Notes under the pieces: model-generated
The model's input: only the letters and a program-made list of their open reading frames with translations
Database searches by the model: none
Told to the model about the DNA's origin: nothing
DNA from: Acidimicrobiales bacterium
GTDB lineage: Bacteria; Actinomycetota; Acidimicrobiia; Acidimicrobiales; GCA-2861595
Length of the DNA: 45,307 bases
Assembly (NCBI GenBank): GCA_035540975.1
Contig: DATLFN010000048.1
Location: forward strand, 1-45,307
Direction of reading: 5' to 3'
In this document: piece after piece, positions 7,409-14,498 of the stretch
How the letters are laid out: every line of letters starts with the position of its first letter
Position numbering within the stretch: the first letter of the stretch is position 1
Program-made: the position numbers and the translations under genes

Positions 7409-8374
7409 ATGCCCGACAAGCAGATCGCCATCCAACGAGCCTGGCAGCGTGACAACGGCAACAGCCGCAGCCGGCCGGCCATGCTGGCCATCGCCGGCGA
7501 CAGCGCCGCCGGCAAGACCACCCTCACCCAGGGCCTGGTCGCCGCGTTGGGCGTCTTGCACTGCACGTCGATCTGCACCGACCACTACCACCGCTTCGAC
7601 CGCGAGGAGCGCAAGGACAAGCCGTTCACGCCGCTCCACCCCGACTGCAACTACGTCGAGGTGATGGAGCAGCACCTCCAGCTGATCGCCCTGGGCCAGC
7701 CCATCCTCCAGCCGGTGTACGACCACAGCAACGGCACGCTGACCCGCCCGATCCTGATCGAGCCCCGGGACTACGTGATCATCGAGGGCCTGCTCCCTCT
7801 GCACTCCAAGCTGTCGCGGGCGTGCTTCGACATCGGCGTGTACCTGGACCCGCCCGAGGAGATCCGCTACGACTGGAAGATCAAGCGGGACACGTCCAAG
7901 CGGGGCTACACCGAGGAGCAGGTGCGGGCCGACCTGGAGAAGCGGGAGCCCGAGTCGGCCGAGTTCATCCGTCCCCAGCGGGCCCACGCCGACATCGTCG
8001 TTCGCTTCGCGCCGATCGAGGAGCGCGGCGAGTCGGCGGACGACCCGCTCAGCGCCACCCTGCTGCTCCGGCCCACGGCGCCGCACCCCGACCTGGCCAG
8101 CATCCTCACCGAGGACGTGAGCAAGGCCATCCACATGAAGCTGACCCGCGACGACGACGGCAAGCCGGTCGACGCCGTCCACATCCACGCCTACGCGGAC
8201 CCCGAGGTCACCGAGAAGGTGAAGCAGGCCATCTGGGACCAGCTCGGCGTGGCGGAGCCGCTGCCCGACACCCTGGGCGAGCTCGAGCCGGGCGGCCCCC
8301 GCAGCGAGCCGCTGGCGCTCACCCAGCTGCTCCTCCTCTTCCACCTCATCCAGGCGCGGAACTCGACCGCGTAG
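7409..8374 (+). CDS. prk: Phosphoribulokinase, class II (cyanobacterial/plant-like)
   Basis: The protein has 321 residues. P-loop GDSAAGKTT is at 30-38; DHYHRFDREERKD, LHPDCNYVEVMEQHL, PVYDHSNGTL and IIEGLLPLHS follow in the family order, then YDWKIKRDTSKRG. It phosphorylates ribulose-5-phosphate to ribulose-1,5-bisphosphate, the RuBisCO substrate. Length and the WKI.RD..KRG segment resemble class II enzymes more than proteobacterial CbbP. The paired regulatory cysteines of plant enzymes are not obvious. ATG 7409 has GAGG 8 nt upstream. A hairpin repeat and a strong terminator follow directly. Its presence strongly suggests CO2 fixation elsewhere in the genome. Confidence 0.93.
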   Translation: MPDKQIAIQRAWQRDNGNSRSRPAMLAIAGDSAAGKTTLTQGLVAALGVLHCTSICTDHYHRFDREERKDKPFTPLHPDCNYVEVMEQHLQLIALGQPILQPVYDHSNGTLTRPILIEPRDYVIIEGLLPLHSKLSRACFDIGVYLDPPEEIRYDWKIKRDTSKRGYTEEQVRADLEKREPESAEFIRPQRAHADIVVRFAPIEERGESADDPLSATLLLRPTAPHPDLASILTEDVSKAIHMKLTRDDDGKPVDAVHIHAYADPEVTEKVKQAIWDQLGVAEPLPDTLGELEPGGPRSEPLALTQLLLLFHLIQARNSTA

Positions 8375-8378
8375 GTTT

Positions 8379-8517
8379 CGCCGTCGCAGCCGGAGGCTGC
8401 TCGGCGAGTCCGGTGGGGAGAAGGGCGCCGGCGGAGCCGGCGCCCTTCTCGCTGTCACCTCGTTCTCGGCCGGCAGCCGGGGGGCCGCCTGCGGCGGCGT
8501 CCGGCGGCCGCCGGCCT
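8379..8517. repeat. Composite intergenic repeat, copy 1 (after prk)
   Basis: This shares two blocks with 42664-42800. Block A (8379-8406) folds as a two-step hairpin, CGCCG / GCAGCC with a GGA loop / GGCTGC / CGGCG. Block B (8467-8517) includes GGGGCCGCCTGCGGCGGC and GGCCGCCGGCCT. Spacing between the blocks is 60 nt in both copies. Copy A begins 4 nt after the prk stop codon. Confidence 0.75.
8418..8450. terminator. Strong intrinsic-type hairpin after prk
   Basis: A 15-bp perfect stem (8418-8432 with 8436-8450) is closed by a GGA triloop. It lies between prk and the convergent CooC-like gene and can serve both strands. No long T-run follows. Confidence 0.75.
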
Positions 8518-8584
8518 CCTGGCCCGTTCGGTCGCGTTGGCGACTGCTCTGCCCTTGCCTTTGCTTCGCTCGGCTCGCCTCGCT

Positions 8585-9322
8585 CTACGCGGGGACGGGG
8601 AGGAGGCTTCTGGCCAGGTTGCAGAGGGCTTGGACGGCGGGGGCCTCGGGGGCGAGGTCGAGGGGGGCGACGCCCTTGCGGTCGGCCTCGACGATGGCGG
8701 GGTCGTCGGGGATCGCGACGATCTCGACGTCCGGGAAGTGCTCCTCCATGGTGGCCAGGTCGGCGTCGCCGCGGATGCGGCTGGCCACGACCACGATGCG
8801 GCCCAGCTGCTTCTCCTTGGCCAGCACCACGGCCCGCTGGCCCACCTCGATCGACTTCGGGGTCGGCTCGACCACGACCAGCACGGCGTCGACCCGCTGG
8901 TCGCCCAGGCGGGTGAGCGTGCCGATGCCCGCCTCCAGATCGGCGATCACGGTGACGTCCTGGAAATCAACGGACCCGAGCAACTGCTCGGGAGACAGCC
9001 CGCATCAGAGTCAGCCTGGTTCGGGGTTGTCGATGCGGGTGACCACCGCCAGGCGCACGCCGTCGGGGGCGTCCGAGCCGAAGCGGGAGATGAGGTCGTC
9101 CCAGCCGGGCGCGTGCTCCTCGCCGCCCTCGTCCAGCCCCTCCCGCATGCCGACCAGCCGCTCGGTCTCGAAGTCGCCCACACCGAGGGAGATGCCCAGG
9201 TTGGGGTTCGAGTCGCAGTCCAGCGCGACGACCGACAGCCCGTGACGGGCCAGCGTGCGGGCGACCACGGCGGAGGTGGTGGTCTTCCCCGACCCGCCCT
9301 TTCCGACGACGGCAACCCTCAT
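8585..9322 (-). CDS. CooC-like ATPase with two in-frame TGA codons at the CxC position; candidate selenoprotein
   Basis: The frame spans 246 codons from ATG 9322 to TAG. Deviant Walker A GKGGSGKTT is at 7-15, Asp in ALDCDSNPN, and a C-terminal VEPTPKSI segment, as in CooC/MinD-type metallochaperones. Codons 104 and 106 are TGA (9013-9011 and 9007-9005) followed by Cys107. The frame continues perfectly with PEQLL and ADLEAGIGTL. CooC proteins bind metal at the dimer interface through a CxC motif (112/114 in the Carboxydothermus protein), and here that position reads U-x-U-C. The hairpin at 8975-8992 lies where a bacterial SECIS should. ATG overlaps the stop of the upstream paralogue (ATGA). 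The alternative is a pseudogene with two nonsense codons. Confidence 0.75.
8975..8992 (-). promoter_or_regulatory. Candidate bacterial SECIS hairpin
   Basis: On the coding strand CCCGAGCAGTTGCTCGGG forms a 7-bp stem with an AGTT loop (or 6 bp with CAGTTG). The loop starts 18-19 nt after the second TGA and 24-25 nt after the first, with G among the first two loop bases. This agrees with the bacterial SECIS rules as I know them. Codons around it are unusually A/T-ending for this genome, suggesting RNA-level constraint. Confidence 0.6.
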
Positions 9323-10077
9323 GCGATGCGCTCCTCGCTCATCTGGTCGACCAGGGATTCTACCGCCTGTACGGCGGCTGAATCGGGCGCCAGGTCGATG
9401 GGCGCCGCCATCTTCTCCTCCGCCTCCGCCAGCGCCTCGTCCCACGGCACGGCGCCGACGACCTCGAGGCCGGTCCGCCGGGCGATCAGCTCGACGTCGC
9501 CTTCCTCCCGGACCTTGTTGGCGACGGCCACGACCCGGCGGGGGTGCTCCTCGTCCAGCGAGAGCCGCGACAGCCGGCGGGCGGTGAGCAGCGACTTGGC
9601 CGTGGGCTCCACCACGATCAGGACGGTGCGGGCGTAGTCGCCCCAGCCGGTGAAGGCCTGGCGGGTGCCGCCGGGCAGGTCGCCCACCACGTTCCAGCGG
9701 TCGTCGGGCAGCTCGCGGAGGATCTGGCGGAAGGCGACCTGGGACTTGAACAGCGAGCGCGTGTCGCCGCGGTGCTTCCCGAACTGGAGGAAGCGGACGC
9801 CGTCGGGGGCGACCGCCGCGTAGCGGTCGATGGCGTCGGCGGCGGTGAGCCCGGTGGCCAGCTGCCAGCGGGGGCGCTCCCCCTCTGGCCGCTCCTCGAT
9901 CGCCTCGTCGGGGAGGGGGGCGTCGGAGATCTCCAGGCCCAGCGAGAAGGCGAGGCCGGGCAGGGGGTCGGAGTCGATGGCGAGGACCGGGTCCCCGCGC
10001 CGGGCCAGCGCCCGGCAGAACGTGCCGGCGATGGCCGACTTCCCCACGCCGCCCTTGCCCACGAATGCGATACGCAC
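9319..10077 (-). CDS. CooC-like ATPase, paralogue lacking the CxC motif
   Basis: The protein has 252 residues from GTG 10077, with AAGGAG 7 nt upstream. Deviant Walker A GKGGVGKSA is at 7-15, followed by IDSDPLPG, GDLPGGTR and VEPTAKSL. It aligns along its length with the downstream gene, but the metal-binding Cys position is replaced by the segment HRGDTRSLFKSQ. CooC-family ATPases insert nickel or other metals into target enzymes such as CO dehydrogenase; the target here is unknown and no such enzyme is in the window. The stop overlaps the next gene's ATG, so the two products probably form a heteromer, with only one bearing the metal site. Confidence 0.85.
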   Translation of the reverse strand: MRIAFVGKGGVGKSAIAGTFCRALARRGDPVLAIDSDPLPGLAFSLGLEISDAPLPDEAIEERPEGERPRWQLATGLTAADAIDRYAAVAPDGVRFLQFGKHRGDTRSLFKSQVAFRQILRELPDDRWNVVGDLPGGTRQAFTGWGDYARTVLIVVEPTAKSLLTARRLSRLSLDEEHPRRVVAVANKVREEGDVELIARRTGLEVVGAVPWDEALAEAEEKMAAPIDLAPDSAAVQAVESLVDQMSEERIA

Positions 10078-10102
10078 ACCACGCTCCTTGCCGGTGACGG
10101 CG

Positions 10103-10108
10103 ACTCTA
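10103..10108 (-). promoter_or_regulatory. -10-like element for the CooC-like pair
   Basis: TAGAGT on the minus strand lies 25 nt before GTG 10077, leaving a short leader that carries AAGGAG. Confidence 0.35.
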
Positions 10109-10166
10109 GCAACGCCCGTACGGGCCGCCCGCCGCGTGGACGACCATTGTCACTATGTGGTCGGCG

Positions 10167-10172
10167 GCGTAT
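10167..10172 (+). promoter_or_regulatory. -10-like element for the haloperoxidase-like gene
   Basis: TATAAC is one of the closest matches to TATAAT in the window. It lies 42 nt before ATG 10215, which has its own GGGGG-type ribosome-binding site. Confidence 0.45.
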
Positions 10173-10214
10173 AACGTCCGGGCGGGACCGAGCGAGCAGG
10201 GGCAGGGGGACGAG

Positions 10215-11696
10215 ATGGGAGCGGACCGCGGGAGCGCCGTCGTGCGCGGCGCGCGGCGCGTCGGCGCGCTGGTCGTCGTGCTCGCCCTGGCCGGCGTGGC
10301 AGCCGGGTGCGGCGGCGGCGACGAGTCGGCCACGTCGACCACGGCGGCCACCGCCACCTCGGCGGCGTCGGTGGACGAGGTCGCCGGGTGGCCCACCTGG
10401 GTGCTGACCGGTCCCGACCGCATCGAGGTGCCGCCGCCCCCGGCCGAGGGGTCCCCCGAGCGGGAGGCGGAGCTGCGGGAGGTGGAGGACCTGGCCACCA
10501 GGCGGACGCCCGAGGTGATGGCCCGGGTGGCGCGGTGGAACGGGCCGGTCGCCACCGAGCCGTGGACGGTCGTCAACAACGAGTACATCGCGTCACGGGC
10601 CAAGGACCCGCCCATGTCGTCGCGGAACCTCGCCTACACCCACGTGGCCATGTACGACGCGCTGGTGGCGGCGTACCACTGGAAGGCCCGGTACGAGCGG
10701 CCGGCGCCCGAGGGCGCCGAGCCGCTGGTCGACGCCGGCGACGTGCCGTCGTACCCGTCGGAGCACGCCGCCATAGCCGCGGCGGCGTCGAGGGTGCTCG
10801 CCCACCTGTACCCGGACAAGCCGGCGCTCCGGCTGGAGGAGATGGCCGACGAGGCCGCCCAGTCGAGGGTGGAGGCGGGCGTCAACACCCGCAGCGACGT
10901 CGACGCCGGCCTGGCCCTGGGCCTGGCCGTCGCCGACGCGGTGATCGCCAAGGCCGACGCCGACGGCTCGGACGTCGTGTGGGACGGCCGGCGCCCGCCC
11001 GGCATCGGCCGAGGCCCGCAGTACTGGGAGCCGCCGCCGGGGACGGTCTCTCCGCCGATCCAGCCGTTGGCGGGCACCTGGAAGACGTGGGTCCTCACGT
11101 CGGGCAGCCAGCTGCGGTCGATGAGCCCGCCGCCACCGCCGTTCGGCTCGGAGGGGTTCCGGAAGTCGGTGGACAGCCTGCTCGCCATCACCGGGTCGCT
11201 CACCGACGAGCAACGACGCATCGCCAAGTTCTGGGAGGGTGCCGAGGGCACGCCGCTGCCGGCGGGCATCCTGAACCAGGTGGTGCTCGAGGACGTGCGC
11301 AAGCTCCGTCTGGGCGTACCGGAGACGGCGCGCGTGTTCGCGCTGGTCAACATCGCCATGGCCGACGCCGGCGGCGGCGTGTGGGACGCCAAGTACGTCT
11401 ACTGGTACCCCCGGCCGGAGCCGGCGATCAGCGACGCCGGGATCGTCCCCGGGTGGACGCCGCCCCTGCCCACGCCCCGGTTCCCGGCGTACCCGTCCGG
11501 CAGCGCCGGGTACGCGGGGGCCGTCGAGGGGGTGATGTCGGCGCTCTTCCCGTCGGACGCGGCCCGGTTCCGGGCCCGGGCCGAGGAGCAGGCGCGGTCA
11601 CGCCAGATGGCCGGCATCCACTGGGACTTCGACTCCGTCAGCCTCGACCTCGGCCGCAAGGTGGCCGAGATGGTGGTCGAGCGCCAGGGGCTCTGA
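10215..11696 (+). CDS. Lipoprotein of the vanadium haloperoxidase / PAP2 superfamily
   Basis: The protein has 493 residues. A basic N-terminus and hydrophobic core end in the lipobox VAAGC (Cys32), then a Thr/Ala/Ser linker, so it is a surface lipoprotein. Two PAP2-like halves follow. The N-terminal half has PSYPSEHAA and SRVEAGVNTRSD, where the expected catalytic His is Asn. The C-terminal half has K-x6-RP (KYVYWYPRP), PAYPSGSAG (PSGS instead of PSGH) and a complete SR-x5-H-x3-D (SRQMAGIHWDFD). Vanadate or phosphate binding in the C-terminal half is plausible, whether as haloperoxidase or phosphatase. It is monocistronic, with its own promoter and a downstream terminator. Confidence 0.85.
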   Translation: MGADRGSAVVRGARRVGALVVVLALAGVAAGCGGGDESATSTTAATATSAASVDEVAGWPTWVLTGPDRIEVPPPPAEGSPEREAELREVEDLATRRTPEVMARVARWNGPVATEPWTVVNNEYIASRAKDPPMSSRNLAYTHVAMYDALVAAYHWKARYERPAPEGAEPLVDAGDVPSYPSEHAAIAAAASRVLAHLYPDKPALRLEEMADEAAQSRVEAGVNTRSDVDAGLALGLAVADAVIAKADADGSDVVWDGRRPPGIGRGPQYWEPPPGTVSPPIQPLAGTWKTWVLTSGSQLRSMSPPPPPFGSEGFRKSVDSLLAITGSLTDEQRRIAKFWEGAEGTPLPAGILNQVVLEDVRKLRLGVPETARVFALVNIAMADAGGGVWDAKYVYWYPRPEPAISDAGIVPGWTPPLPTPRFPAYPSGSAGYAGAVEGVMSALFPSDAARFRARAEEQARSRQMAGIHWDFDSVSLDLGRKVAEMVVERQGL

Positions 11697-11737
11697 CGCT
11701 TCGGGGGCGCCGGGTGACCGGCGCCGCCAGGGGAGTC

Positions 11738-11859
11738 GGAGACTGGTGTCGAACCCGGCTCCTCCTGCCGGACGGTGACGGGGCGGCCGAGAAACCGCTG
11801 CTCAGGCCACCCGAGCCGTTCGGCCGCGTCAGCGGCCGACCCGTTTGACACCAGTCTCC
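11738..11859. repeat. 122-bp element bounded by 13-bp perfect inverted repeats
   Basis: GGAGACTGGTGTC (11738-11750) is repeated in inverted orientation at 11847-11859, with similarity continuing inward (RAAC). The interior is non-coding and contains CGGCCG dyads. It could be a MITE/REP-like element or two opposed copies of a site. No target duplication is seen and no transposase is near. Confidence 0.5.
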
Positions 11860-11885
11860 TCGGCCGCGCCGGGAGTGAAGACGCG

Positions 11886-11917
11886 GCGAGGCCCGCAGCG
11901 ACCGCTGCGGGCCTCGC
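11886..11917. terminator. Bidirectional terminator hairpin
   Basis: A 14-bp perfect stem with loop GACC (arms 11886-11899 and 11904-11917) sits between the plus-strand haloperoxidase-like gene and the minus-strand sigma/anti-sigma operon. Confidence 0.75.
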
Positions 11918-11934
11918 TCGCTGAAGCGCTCGGA

Positions 11935-12843
11935 CTACGGGCGGCCGGCGGGAGGCCCGGCGGGGATGGAGCTCGGCACGTAGTCGGCGGCCGGGGTCTG
12001 CGTGGCCGTGTCGGTTCCCGTGGAGCTCTCGGAGCCGGCGTCGGAGGGCGGCGTCTCGCTCGGCGGGCCGGCGGGGACGGCCTCGGGCAGGTGCCCGGCG
12101 GCGGGGGTGCCGGCGGCGGTGTCGGTGCCGGTGGAGCCCTGGGTGCCGGCGGTGGCCGGCTTGCCGGCGGGGACCGACGAGGGGACGTGGCCGGCGGCCG
12201 GGGTGGTGTTGGCCTGGTCGAGGCCGTTCTGACCCGGGGCCGCCGGGCGGCTGCCGTCGCCGTCGCCGTCATCTTCGCCGTTGTTCTTGGCGTCCTCGGC
12301 CACCGTCCTGCCGTCGACGCCCCCGTCGGTGGCGTCGGTGCTCACGCGCCCGCCGAAGTCCGCCTTGTCGGAGGCCTTGTCGGGGAACGAGAACGGGGTC
12401 ACCGCCTCGACGGCGGCGGACACCGCGTTCTGGGCCGGCTCGGGCAGCGCGCCCGCCGCCCCGGCGGCCGTCACGCTGGCCGCCGCCATGGAAATGCCGA
12501 AGGCCGCCTTGGCGGCCACGCTCAGCCCTGCAATGAACTCAATCATCTTCCTCTTCCTCCACTTCGGTAGTCCGGCCGCCTGCGGCGCAGGCCCGGGGAC
12601 GTTGCTCGCTGCCGTCGCCGGCAGGTCGCCTTGTTCGGTGGAGAAGCCCTCGGCAATCATCGCCGCCAGCTGCGCCGAGGGGGCCGGACCCGGCCCGCTC
12701 GTCATGGTGCGCAGGTCCTCGGCGAACGCCGCCAGCGCGGGCAGCTCTCCGGCGTCGTTGCCGGTGAGGTGCGCCTCGAAGGCGGCGTCGTCGATGTGGG
12801 TGCGTCGGATCATCTCGGGGTCGTAATCGACGGCGTCGCTCAC
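11935..12843 (-). CDS. Putative membrane-bound anti-sigma factor
   Basis: The protein has 302 residues. The cytoplasmic N-terminus (1-110) has an acidic region and the ALAAFAEDLR..T motif common to actinobacterial sigma-partner proteins. A hydrophobic Ala-rich stretch (about 118-150) may span the membrane. The rest is Thr/Pro/Gly/Asp rich, with three degenerate repeats of the form TPAAGHVPSSVPAG. GTG overlaps the sigma gene's stop (GTGA), which is the usual sigma/anti-sigma arrangement. No zinc-finger anti-sigma motif is seen. The assignment rests on context and topology. Confidence 0.7.
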   Translation of the reverse strand: MSDAVDYDPEMIRRTHIDDAAFEAHLTGNDAGELPALAAFAEDLRTMTSGPGPAPSAQLAAMIAEGFSTEQGDLPATAASNVPGPAPQAAGLPKWRKRKMIEFIAGLSVAAKAAFGISMAAASVTAAGAAGALPEPAQNAVSAAVEAVTPFSFPDKASDKADFGGRVSTDATDGGVDGRTVAEDAKNNGEDDGDGDGSRPAAPGQNGLDQANTTPAAGHVPSSVPAGKPATAGTQGSTGTDTAAGTPAAGHLPEAVPAGPPSETPPSDAGSESSTGTDTATQTPAADYVPSSIPAGPPAGRP

Positions 12844-13427
12844 CGTGGTACGCCCTCCTGCTCGAAAATCCTCCGCAGGCTGGCCACGCCCCGGCGCTGG
12901 AGGGCCCGTACGGCGCCCGGCGACTTGCCCAGGGCGGCGGCCACTTCCTCCGAGGTGAGCCCGCCGACGAGGCGCAGCAGCAACACGTCGCGCTGGTCGG
13001 GCACCAGCCGCTCGCACACCCGCCGGACCCGTTCCTCGCTCAGGCGCCGGAGCGCCTCGTCTTCGGCGCTGGCGGAGGGCGACGCTCCGCCACGTTCGTC
13101 GTCGTCGAGCGGGGAAGCGGGCGGGCGCCGGGCCAGCCGGCGGCGCTCGTCGACGAGGCGGCGGTGGGCGATGGTGAAGACCCAGGAGCGGAACCGCTCC
13201 TCGTCGCCGGAGAACGACCCCAGGCTGCGCAGGACCCCGATGAACACCTCGCTGGCCAGGTCGTCGGGCTCGGGCGCCCCCTGGGCGCGCAGGTAGCCGG
13301 CCACCTGGGCGCCGACGGAGGCCCACAGTCGTCCCGCCGCCCAGCCGGCGCCCGAGCGGGCTGCGGTGAGGACGGGATCGAACTGCTGGCCCAGCCGTCC
13401 CGGCGGGCGGCGGTCGTCCTCGCTCAC
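12840..13427 (-). CDS. ECF-type RNA polymerase sigma factor
   Basis: The protein has 195 residues from GTG 13427; an in-frame ATG at 13478 would add 17. Region 2 is seen in DDLASEVFIGVLRSLGSF and RFRSWVFTIAHRRLVDERRR. Region 4 is LVPDQRDVLLLRLVGGLTSEEVAAALGKSPGAVRALQRRGVASLRR, with a clear helix-turn-helix. The linker is Asp/Ser/Ala rich. It binds core RNA polymerase and directs a small regulon. The gene is coupled to the putative anti-sigma gene downstream. Neighbouring Tad pilus genes on the same strand are possible targets, but no promoter motif ties them together. Confidence 0.92.
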   Translation of the reverse strand: MSEDDRRPPGRLGQQFDPVLTAARSGAGWAAGRLWASVGAQVAGYLRAQGAPEPDDLASEVFIGVLRSLGSFSGDEERFRSWVFTIAHRRLVDERRRLARRPPASPLDDDERGGASPSASAEDEALRRLSEERVRRVCERLVPDQRDVLLLRLVGGLTSEEVAAALGKSPGAVRALQRRGVASLRRIFEQEGVPR

Positions 13428-13567
13428 GTGGGTGCATATCGGCAGATTGGGCCGAGACCTGAGCGATTCCCGCGGCATCGGTCGCGCACGCGCAGGGTGC
13501 AGGGCACTCCGGCGAGGTCCTCGTTCCGCCCGCCGCCCACCGTGAATCGAACCCGGGCTTCAGGTCA

Positions 13568-14497
13568 TCAGAGCGACTGGGCTACCGACTGCATGGCCGG
13601 CCCCAGGATCACGACGAGCACGGCCGGGAAGATGAACACCACCAGCGGGAAGAGGATCTTCACCGGCAGGCGGGCCGCCTTCTCCCGGGCCCGGGCCCGC
13701 CGCTTGTTGCGCATCTCGCCGGCCTGGGTGTGCAGGATGCGCCCGATCGGCATCCCCAGGGCGTCCGCCTGGGTGAGGGCCAGGACGAAGTTCGACAGGT
13801 CGGGGACCTCGGTGCGGCGCTTCAGGTTCTGGAGCGCCTCCCGCCGGGGCAGGCCGAGCTCCATCTCCTTGAGCGTGCGGGACAGCTCCTGGGCCAGCGG
13901 TGAGTCGAAGTGCTGGCACACGATCTCGAGCGCCCCCTCGAAGCCGACGCCGGCCTCCACCGAGATGGCGAGGAGGTCGACGACGTCGGGGAGCTCGTTG
14001 AGGATGGCGTCCTTGCGCTCCTGGACCTTGCGGGCCAGCCAGCTGGACGGCAGGAGGGCGCCGATGCCCGGCAGCAGCACCATCACCAGCACCGCCTTGC
14101 CCGTCGAAAGGGTGAAGAACGACAGGGTCACCATCGCCGCGACGAGCCCCAGGGCGGTGGCGACGACCTGACCGGTGACGAACTCCTCGGCTTTGATCGA
14201 CGTGCTGAGACCGCTCTGCAGCAGCTGGCGGTGGACCTTCAGGACGTGGTTGCGGGGCGTGAGGCGTGTGACCCGGTCGAGGACACCGCTACCCAGTGGG
14301 CGCATCACCCGGGCCAGGAACGGCAGGTGCATGCGCCGGGTGAACGTGTCGGCGTCGCTCTCGTCGAACACGTCGTTGTCCAGCTCGGCGAGATAGGCCG
14401 ACGGATCGGATGCCAGGCGCCGCTGGGACACCCCGGCCAGGACGGCGGCGATGCCGCCCAAGGCGAGGCCGACGGCGAGGAGCACAGGAAGGGTCAC
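13568..14497 (-). CDS. tadC: Tad pilus inner-membrane platform protein TadC-like
   Basis: The protein has 309 residues from GTG 14497, one base after the tadB stop. There is one N-terminal membrane helix, then paired helices around residues 110-155 and a C-terminal helix (LFPLVVFIFPAVLVVILGP). The T2SSF/GspF domain is marked by LPDVVDLLAISVEAGVGFEGALEIV and PLAQELSRTLKEMELGLPRREAL. TadC pairs with TadB to form the platform driven by the TadA ATPase for type IVc pilus assembly. It is the last gene of the minus-strand operon. Confidence 0.9.
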   Translation of the reverse strand: MTLPVLLAVGLALGGIAAVLAGVSQRRLASDPSAYLAELDNDVFDESDADTFTRRMHLPFLARVMRPLGSGVLDRVTRLTPRNHVLKVHRQLLQSGLSTSIKAEEFVTGQVVATALGLVAAMVTLSFFTLSTGKAVLVMVLLPGIGALLPSSWLARKVQERKDAILNELPDVVDLLAISVEAGVGFEGALEIVCQHFDSPLAQELSRTLKEMELGLPRREALQNLKRRTEVPDLSNFVLALTQADALGMPIGRILHTQAGEMRNKRRARAREKAARLPVKILFPLVVFIFPAVLVVILGPAMQSVAQSL

Positions 14498-14498
14498 G

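Noticed and set aside
8579-8989. TGA read as a sense codon genome-wide (alternative code)
   Set aside because: TGA clearly terminates many genes in the window, often overlapping the next start (630, 914, 12840, 14499, 15455, 25855, 31155).
9011-9445. Short separate gene for the first half of the CooC-like protein
   Set aside because: The frame continues unchanged past both TGAs into the second half, and the upstream extension to 9445 lies inside the coupled paralogue. The two pieces are one gene.
13540-13570. tRNA-like T-arm (GGTTCGATTC on the minus strand)
   Set aside because: Only the loop matches; no acceptor, D or anticodon arm fits around it, so it is chance.
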